A stretch of 9,904 bases of DNA, from the NCBI GenBank assembly GCA_945787585.1, contig CALZIG010000032.1, forward strand, positions 1 to 9,904. Reading direction: 5' to 3'. This DNA is from an uncultured Gammaproteobacteria bacterium. GTDB lineage: Bacteria > Pseudomonadota > Gammaproteobacteria > SZUA-140. The notes beneath the pieces were generated by a model. The model had not been told where the DNA came from. It did not search any database and saw nothing but the letters and a program-made list of their open reading frames with translations. This document shows positions 5,795 through 9,904 of this stretch, piece by piece (the stretch's first letter is position 1; each line of letters opens with the position of its first letter). The position numbers and the translations under genes are program-made.

Positions 5795-7498
5795 TTACGT
5801 TTTGACTTCATTCATGTCGAATTCAAAATAAAAAGTAGCGCCCTGCCCTGGTACGCTTGTAAAACCGATAACCCCACCCTGACGCTCTATGATCTCTTTG
5901 GAAATTGCCAGCCCAAGCCCCGTTCCTCCTTTTTCTCGCGTGTCTGAAGTGTCCGCCTGTGAGAAGTGTGAGAAAATTTCATCATGAAACACGACCGGAA
6001 TACCTTCTCCGCTATCTGCAACAGAAACACGAACCTTATGCGCATCACCTTGCGCAATGATGTGAACACAACCCTTTTTCGGTGAATACTTGACTGCATT
6101 GGAAATAAGGTTAGTCATCACCTGCATTAGGCGATGCTCATCAGCAATAATACAGCAGTCATCACAGGCATCGATATCAACCATAAATGAGACATCATAC
6201 TGATCTGCGTAACCCTGATTCGCTGCAACGGCCTTTGCAACAAGACTCGCCACTGAGGTTGTATCTTGCTGAAAAACCATCTGGCCGGCCATCAGCTTTT
6301 CCACATCCAGAATATCATCTACCAGTAATTTAAGACGCTGGCTATTCTCACTCGCAATGAGCAGCATCTTCCTCGCATCATCAGACACCCCCATTTTCTT
6401 ATTACCCGTCAACAATCCTAAAGCCCCAATAATAGAGGTGAGTGGCGTACGTAGCTCATGACTCATCACAGCAAGAAACTCCGATTTAGCCTGATTTGCC
6501 TTATCCGCGTCATTACGCAATTTTATTGCCGTATCTTCTGCTACTTTTCGCTGATTGATTTCTCGCGATAATTTTCGATTATAAAAATAGAGAAAACTCA
6601 CAATCAATATAAAGACAATAAGGCTTTTCCAGAACAGGCTGTAATCAATGCCGTGCTCAAATCGCACACCAATCCATTTATTCTGAATATTTCTACGTTG
6701 CTCATCACTAATGGAATCCAGTGCTCGCTGTAATATGCTCACCAGCTCAGGCCAATCTTTACGCACTGCCATACTGAGTTCGTACCGAATCGGCATTTCA
6801 CCTGAAATTTTTAGATTGGTTAAGCCACTTTCATGCATGATATGCGTTGCCGTCGCAATATTATCTACAAAGGCATTAGCTTTGCCCTGTGACACTGCCG
6901 CCAAACCCGCTTCAGACGTATCCACAACATACAATGTTAGTTCCGGGTGATTCGTGGTTAGATATTCATGGGTTGCGTATCCATCCACCACACTTACCGT
7001 CATATCAATCAAATCATTAACGCCATCAATATAACTAACCTCATTACTGGTGATAATGACCATTGGAAACGAGAGATAGGGACGAGTAAAGTTCACATAT
7101 TCCATACGCTGTACATTCTTAGCGATACAGGAGAATACATCTAATTTACGTGCTTTTACTGCCTCAACCACTTCGGGCCAGGGCTTATCTTTCTCCTGTT
7201 CAAAACGGACACCCAGTTTCTTTTCTATTAACTTCATATAATCAGAAGCGATGCCCTGAGGCTGCCGCTCGCTATCAATCCATTCAAAAGGAGGCCAGGC
7301 GATGTCGGATGCAAGTCGAATGACAGGATGATCATTTAGCCAGGCTTTCTCCGCGGCGGTTAGATCTAGTTCAACATCCGGGCTTGAAAATAATACGGGA
7401 GGAAATAATATCGCAGCGATCATCAATACGCAGTAATGGGTGCGTCTCCTTACGCTCATACATCGACTTTTAAAACCTATGGCAGTAATTTCACGCAT
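5795..7498 (-). CDS. Sensor histidine kinase with periplasmic solute-binding domain (BvgS/EvgS-type sensor)
   Basis: A 567-residue inner-membrane sensor. A basic, hydrophobic N-terminus (about 14-39) acts as signal or anchor. A bacterial solute-binding family 3 domain (about 55-280) has the BvgS/EvgS-like opening HPVIRLASDIAWPPFEWID. A membrane helix (about 288-306) is followed by a short coiled linker, then the HisKA domain with SHELRTPLTSI (phospho-acceptor His347) and the HATPase domain with N-box NLISNAVKYSP (463-473), G1 DSGEGIP (495-501), F-box FSHFSQAD (509-516) and G2 GGTGLGLAIS (524-533). Unlike BvgS/EvgS it stops there, with no receiver, Hpt or PAS domain, so it must pass phosphate to a separate regulator; none is encoded in the window. 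An unusual cluster CDDCC (445-449) lies in the kinase core. The start is uncertain: ATG 7498 sits in a small hairpin with no good ribosome-binding site, and ATG 7459 (residue 14) would also leave a good signal segment. The ligand is unknown, probably a small molecule bound in the periplasm. Confidence 0.93.
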   Translation of the reverse strand: MREITAIGFKSRCMSVRRRTHYCVLMIAAILFPPVLFSSPDVELDLTAAEKAWLNDHPVIRLASDIAWPPFEWIDSERQPQGIASDYMKLIEKKLGVRFEQEKDKPWPEVVEAVKARKLDVFSCIAKNVQRMEYVNFTRPYLSFPMVIITSNEVSYIDGVNDLIDMTVSVVDGYATHEYLTTNHPELTLYVVDTSEAGLAAVSQGKANAFVDNIATATHIMHESGLTNLKISGEMPIRYELSMAVRKDWPELVSILQRALDSISDEQRRNIQNKWIGVRFEHGIDYSLFWKSLIVFILIVSFLYFYNRKLSREINQRKVAEDTAIKLRNDADKANQAKSEFLAVMSHELRTPLTSIIGALGLLTGNKKMGVSDDARKMLLIASENSQRLKLLVDDILDVEKLMAGQMVFQQDTTSVASLVAKAVAANQGYADQYDVSFMVDIDACDDCCIIADEHRLMQVMTNLISNAVKYSPKKGCVHIIAQGDAHKVRVSVADSGEGIPVVFHDEIFSHFSQADTSDTREKGGTGLGLAISKEIIERQGGVIGFTSVPGQGATFYFEFDMNEVKT

Positions 7499-7510
7499 GT
7501 AAAAGCATGC
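7495..7510 (-). promoter_or_regulatory. Small hairpin over the first possible kinase start codon
   Basis: GCATG (7495-7499) and CATGC (7506-7510) form a 5-bp inverted repeat with a 6-base loop that includes the ATG at 7498-7496. In the message this start would be paired, which either lowers its use or leaves the internal ATG at 7459 as the true start. The stem is short and could be a chance occurrence. Confidence 0.2.
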
Positions 7511-7909
7511 TCAACATTCTCTTGAATCTCATAGTGACAGATAAAAAATTCAACATTCAGAACAAATACATATCGTAACCCACTCAATCATGCGACATGT
7601 TGTAATAATACCCACCAGCTCATTGCCTGACTCAAACCTTAACACACACAGGGATACGCAATCACAACTTACGCAATATGAGCCGTATTCAGAATAGGCA
7701 AGTCCGTTAACTCGCTAGCTTGTAGCGACTGAATGTGAAAATAGATTGCCTGAAGGGTACCATTCTCCAAAGGATTCCCCAGATTTCAACTCAACCTGAT
7801 CTGGCATCTCTTCTATGATCGAGACCCAAAACACAGAGTCTATTAACACAGGTAGTAAACTGTTGCTATAACTAATAAATATGCAATAACTTTACTGTAT
7901 GGCGTAAAG
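7499..7909. other. 411-bp region without a convincing gene
   Basis: This A+T-rich stretch between the HNH gene and the sensor kinase contains the perfect hairpin at 7887-7912, a weak short minus-strand frame at 7715-7807, and no recognisable RNA gene or clear promoter. On the minus strand one reading frame stays open from about 7895 to 7558 apart from a single TAG at 7717-7715. It may be decayed coding DNA, or merely a low-stop chance frame. The kinase promoter should lie in the part nearest 7499, but I see no good pair of -35 and -10 boxes. Confidence 0.5.
7715..7807 (-). CDS. Very short hypothetical frame, possibly a gene remnant
   Basis: An ATG at 7807 opens a 30-residue frame starting MPDQVELKSGESFGEWYP and ending in TAG at 7717-7715. 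The frame is open upstream to about 7895 without an ATG, and resumes after the TAG for about 50 codons. The composition of this segment looks protein-like, but there is no clear ribosome-binding site (AGAAGAG touches the ATG) and no recognised family. It may be the remains of a gene that once followed the HNH gene. Confidence 0.15.
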   Translation of the reverse strand: MPDQVELKSGESFGEWYPSGNLFSHSVATS

Positions 7910-7912
7910 TTA
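7887..7912 (-). terminator. Perfect 9-bp hairpin overlapping the HNH stop codon
   Basis: TAACTTTAC (7887-7895) and GTAAAGTTA (7904-7912) are perfect inverted repeats around an 8-base loop. The stem includes the complete TAA stop codon of the HNH gene (7912-7910). The sequence after it on the minus strand is A+T-rich (TTGCATATTTATTAG) but lacks a pure T-run. The stem is low in G+C, so it would be a weak intrinsic terminator; a 3'-end protecting hairpin or a protein-binding palindrome is also possible. Confidence 0.45.
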
Positions 7913-8488
7913 AAACTCACCCGATGAAAACTGCATCGCGATTTTTTTATTAATTTCATTTGCCAATATTTGAGCATTACGCATACTCTCTTGAACGTGC
8001 TCCCAATTAGCCCAATGCTGCGCCCAAGTTTCAGCACCTACAATTGATTCAAAATCGACTACTGTTGGTAGTTCCCAGTTTTCATAGGCTTCTAGCCTTG
8101 TGGCTCGCTCCTCTAGATTTTGGATGCCACGAGATTTTGGCGATAGTTTTGCGTTACTAAACATCCATTCTCGCCAGGGCTTGTTGCCTTTAGATTGATT
8201 GCACTTTCCACAGGACGGCACAAGATTGTGGATTTCTGATATGTACCCAGTTGGCTTTTTATTTGACACTAAAGGCCGAAGGTGATCCCATTCTGAAGCT
8301 GTTACGCCACAATAAGCACACTGAAATGAATCTTTGTCCATTCCAAGTACAGCAAGCGCATCTTTCACCTTATTCTCAGTGGGTACAACGATTGGGATGA
8401 TCGAGTTAATAAAGGCATTGGTAATACTAGAAGATCGACCAGTGATCTTCATTGGCGTTGGCATTCTAAATAGTTCGAGGTAGCTCAT
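7910..8488 (-). CDS. Stand-alone HNH endonuclease
   Basis: A 192-residue protein whose centre (about 56-108) is an HNH nuclease domain of the zinc-finger-containing type. It shows FQCAYCG with Cys57 and Cys60, EWDHLRPLV with Asp68 and His69 as the likely catalytic pair, IHNLVPSCGKCNQSKGNKPW with Asn88, Cys93 and Cys96 for the structural zinc, and Asn97 in the third HNH position. All four cysteines and the catalytic residues are present, so it should be active as a metal-dependent DNA nicking or cutting enzyme. The N-terminal 50 residues and the Trp-rich C-terminal helical part (about 125-185, GAETWAQHWANWEHV) match no domain I can name. No methyltransferase, toxin partner or phage gene is adjacent, so restriction, homing or defence roles cannot be assigned. 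ATG at 8488 is preceded by CAGGGAAAGC, an adequate ribosome-binding site, and by a good promoter. The gene is A+T-rich compared with the left and right flanks. Confidence 0.88.
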   Translation of the reverse strand: MSYLELFRMPTPMKITGRSSSITNAFINSIIPIVVPTENKVKDALAVLGMDKDSFQCAYCGVTASEWDHLRPLVSNKKPTGYISEIHNLVPSCGKCNQSKGNKPWREWMFSNAKLSPKSRGIQNLEERATRLEAYENWELPTVVDFESIVGAETWAQHWANWEHVQESMRNAQILANEINKKIAMQFSSGEF

Positions 8489-8499
8489 GCTTTCCCTGA

Positions 8500-8527
8500 G
8501 TTATAACTTAGTAATAAGCCTATTCAA
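8500..8527 (-). promoter_or_regulatory. Candidate sigma-70 promoter for the HNH gene
   Basis: On the minus strand TTGAAT (8527-8522), a 16-base spacer and TATAAC (8505-8500) lie in the 59-bp gap between the LolA-like gene and the HNH gene. The start point would be only about 5-10 bases before the ATG, giving a very short leader that still contains AGGG. It suggests the nuclease is transcribed on its own rather than only from the lnt unit. Confidence 0.5.
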
Positions 8528-8547
8528 CATACTACATACACTCCTAA

Positions 8548-9354
8548 CTACCGCCTATACCCCCGCGCCAGCGCACGTGTGGTAAATTCGCGGTCATCCA
8601 GGCCTACATTAACTTCAACCTCTTTCACGTCATACACAATGGTTGAGTCTGCCTTGAAGTTTTTAATCACCGCGTTTTCCCATACCCAAGCACCGTCAAT
8701 CTGGCGCCAGGTGACAAACTGCTTTTTGAGCATCTTCATCTCTTTGTCAAAATAGTCGACACGTTTCTCGACACACTGCTCCCAGTCATCGTGCTTACTA
8801 AACCATGAGATACGCTTGCCATAAATAGGATCGTTTTTAGGGATGCTTTCAACCACGTAGAATTCCTTTCCTTCAATCGTTCTGATTTCAACAAAGCGAT
8901 GGTCATCTTCAGTGATATCACGCACCCGCAGGTCATCATCACTGAAACCCCAGTCCATCTCTTCCGGGGTGCGTTTGGAGATGCGCTTGACGATGCGCAT
9001 CTCTGGTAGATAGACCCATTGCTCGGCGAGCCGTTCACAGTCGTTGGTGTAACCCCAACGCATGAACGCGAGCCCCTGATTATGTGCTGAAGCGGTGTAA
9101 AGGACGACCTTGTCGACGATGCCATCTTTACCTGCATAATTTTTCCATAGGCGAATGTATTCGCTGGAGACCTTTTTGCCGTTGGTCAATGTGCTAGTGA
9201 CCAGCAGCCGTGAACGTTGATCATCCCCAGCATTTTTGTAGTAACAACGCTGTACGATTTCACTCCCGCTGAGTGTTTCTGCAACGATGCTAAATGGCGT
9301 CAGCAGTGCCAGCATTATCGCGACAAATATTTTACGCATGGCACGGTTATTCAT
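8548..9354 (-). CDS. LolA-like outer-membrane lipoprotein-sorting family protein (secreted)
   Basis: A 268-residue periplasmic protein. Residues 1-25 are a typical Sec signal peptide (MRKIFVAIMLALLTPFSIVA, probable cleavage after VA-25). The mature part belongs to the LolA-like family often annotated as outer membrane lipoprotein-sorting protein: SGSEIVQRCYYKNAGDDQRS near the start, the block EQWVYLPEMRIVKRIS (111-126), EEMDWGFSDDDLRVRD (131-146) and a C-terminal strand-rich segment ending FTTRALARGYRR. These are LolA-fold proteins distinct from the LolA chaperone; many are found next to RND/MMPL transporters and are thought to carry lipid-like cargo. The ATG at 9354 is preferred over the one at 9339 because AAGGAG (9371-9366) lies 11 bases upstream, inside the end of lnt; the 9339 start has none. 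With a 3-bp gap to lnt it is probably co-transcribed. The cargo is unknown. Confidence 0.87.
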   Translation of the reverse strand: MNNRAMRKIFVAIMLALLTPFSIVAETLSGSEIVQRCYYKNAGDDQRSRLLVTSTLTNGKKVSSEYIRLWKNYAGKDGIVDKVVLYTASAHNQGLAFMRWGYTNDCERLAEQWVYLPEMRIVKRISKRTPEEMDWGFSDDDLRVRDITEDDHRFVEIRTIEGKEFYVVESIPKNDPIYGKRISWFSKHDDWEQCVEKRVDYFDKEMKMLKKQFVTWRQIDGAWVWENAVIKNFKADSTIVYDVKEVEVNVGLDDREFTTRALARGYRR

Positions 9355-9357
9355 GAC

Positions 9358-9903
9358 TTATCCCACTCCTTTCTGTCGTCTTACTAACGGTACCAGTAAC
9401 TGCAATCCTATCAATAGCAAGATTGCAAGATTGCCCACGGACACATACGGCGTAGTGCCCTGCATCGGCACAATATCATCCGTTAGCACAGCTTCTGCAA
9501 ACTGCGGTGCGATCGACTGAAAATTTCCGTTATGATCAATGATTGCCGAAATTCCGGTATTCGTAGCACGCAGCATGGGACGACCACCCTCTTTCGCGCG
9601 CATGCGGGCGATCTGTAAATGTTGATGCGGCGCACTTGAATCTGAAAACCATGCGTCATTACTGACGTTTACCAGCAATGTCGCCTCTGGCAACTGCATG
9701 ATCACCTCTTCACCAAAGACATCTTCGAAACAGATTGAGATACCGACCTTCTGTCCCGCCATCGGCAGCGGTGGCTGATCATGAGAACCGGCACTGAAGT
9801 CGGACATCGGTACCTGAATAATATTAATGATCGTCGCGAGCCACTCTTTCAACGGCAGGTATTCGGTGAACGGCACGAGATGGCGCTTGTGGTAAAAACC
9901 AGT
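9358..9903 (-). CDS. lnt: Apolipoprotein N-acyltransferase (partial, C-terminal 181 residues)
   Basis: The visible frame enters from the right edge and ends in TAA at 9360-9358. Lnt, an inner-membrane nitrilase-fold enzyme, adds the third acyl chain to the N-terminal Cys of lipoproteins on the periplasmic face. Visible residues start TGFYHKRHLVPFTEYLPL: the Lys matching E. coli Lys335 is visible residue 6, the Glu matching Glu343 is residue 14, and the nucleophile in SICFEDVF is Cys58 (codon 9732-9730). The Lys-Cys distance of 52 and the Lys-Glu distance of 8 equal those in E. coli. NVSNDAWF and GRPMLRATNTGISAIID are also family signatures. The last hydrophobic segment, about 25 residues before the end, is the C-terminal membrane helix. 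The membrane-spanning N-terminal part and the third catalytic residue are beyond the edge. An in-frame GTG at 9876 is an internal codon, not the start. Confidence 0.95.
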   Translation of the reverse strand, partial: TGFYHKRHLVPFTEYLPLKEWLATIINIIQVPMSDFSAGSHDQPPLPMAGQKVGISICFEDVFGEEVIMQLPEATLLVNVSNDAWFSDSSAPHQHLQIARMRAKEGGRPMLRATNTGISAIIDHNGNFQSIAPQFAEAVLTDDIVPMQGTTPYVSVGNLAILLLIGLQLLVPLVRRQKGVG

Positions 9904-9904
9904 C

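Noticed and set aside
7715..7912. Possible integron attC site after the HNH gene
   Set aside because: The hairpin at the stop codon prompted the idea, but no paired RYYYAAC and GTTRRRY boxes with the usual internal arms are present, and no integrase is in the window.
7843..8037. A 64-codon minus-strand frame overlapping the end of the HNH gene
   Set aside because: Most of it is a shifted reading of the HNH gene. The last part outside it is only about 20 codons with a hydrophobic run and no start of its own.
9358..9876. GTG at 9876 as the start of a short nitrilase-like protein
   Set aside because: The frame continues to the right edge with Lnt-specific sequence including the catalytic Lys, so this is an internal Val codon of Lnt.
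1..9904. CRISPR arrays, tRNA or rRNA genes, insertion sequences
   Set aside because: No regularly spaced repeats, cloverleaf-like sequences with TTCGANNC arms, rRNA-like blocks, transposase motifs or target-site duplications were seen on reading both strands.

Overview
The window looks like chromosomal DNA of a Gram-negative bacterium, most likely a gammaproteobacterium. The evidence is an apolipoprotein N-acyltransferase, a LolA-like periplasmic protein, a DUF1289 protein and a BvgS/EvgS-type sensor kinase. This placement rests on gene content and general protein style, not on a marker gene. No rRNA, tRNA, CRISPR array, transposase or integrase was found.

Left part (1-2811, minus strand, relatively G+C-rich): a three-gene ABC-2-type exporter operon, read right to left. 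It runs ATPase (GldA/NatA-like, 1807-2811), six-helix permease (GldF/NosY-like, 1040-1810, 4-bp overlap) and a GldG-like membrane-anchored auxiliary protein (1-1008, cut by the left edge). It probably works as one membrane complex; its substrate is unknown. A divergent gene on the plus strand (2897-4897) encodes a complete HyuA-type hydantoinase/oxoprolinase subunit with no HyuB partner downstream. The 85-bp spacer between the two holds a plausible minus-strand promoter and a cluster of short repeats.

Middle part (4898-8547, visibly richer in A+T): a set of apparently unrelated small or accessory genes. These are a zinc-ribbon protein with two membrane segments (plus), a 64-residue cysteine-rich DUF1289 protein (minus), an orphan hybrid sensor with a periplasmic solute-binding domain and a histidine kinase core (minus), a 411-bp region without a convincing gene, and a stand-alone HNH nuclease (minus) with its own promoter and a perfect hairpin at its stop codon. 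The region may be an accessory insertion or a patchwork of lineage-specific genes; no mobility gene or boundary repeat proves this.

Right part (8548-9904, minus strand): the C-terminal part of Lnt, with catalytic Lys and Cys at the spacing known from E. coli, followed after only 3 bp by a secreted LolA-like protein. The second gene's ribosome-binding site lies inside the end of the first, so they are probably co-transcribed and both act in the cell envelope.

I found no clear new multi-gene system. The items most worth following are the lnt/LolA-like pair, the lone HNH nuclease unit, the orphan sensor kinase with an unusual cysteine cluster, the solo HyuA with a repeat-rich divergent promoter region, and the GldAFG-like exporter.
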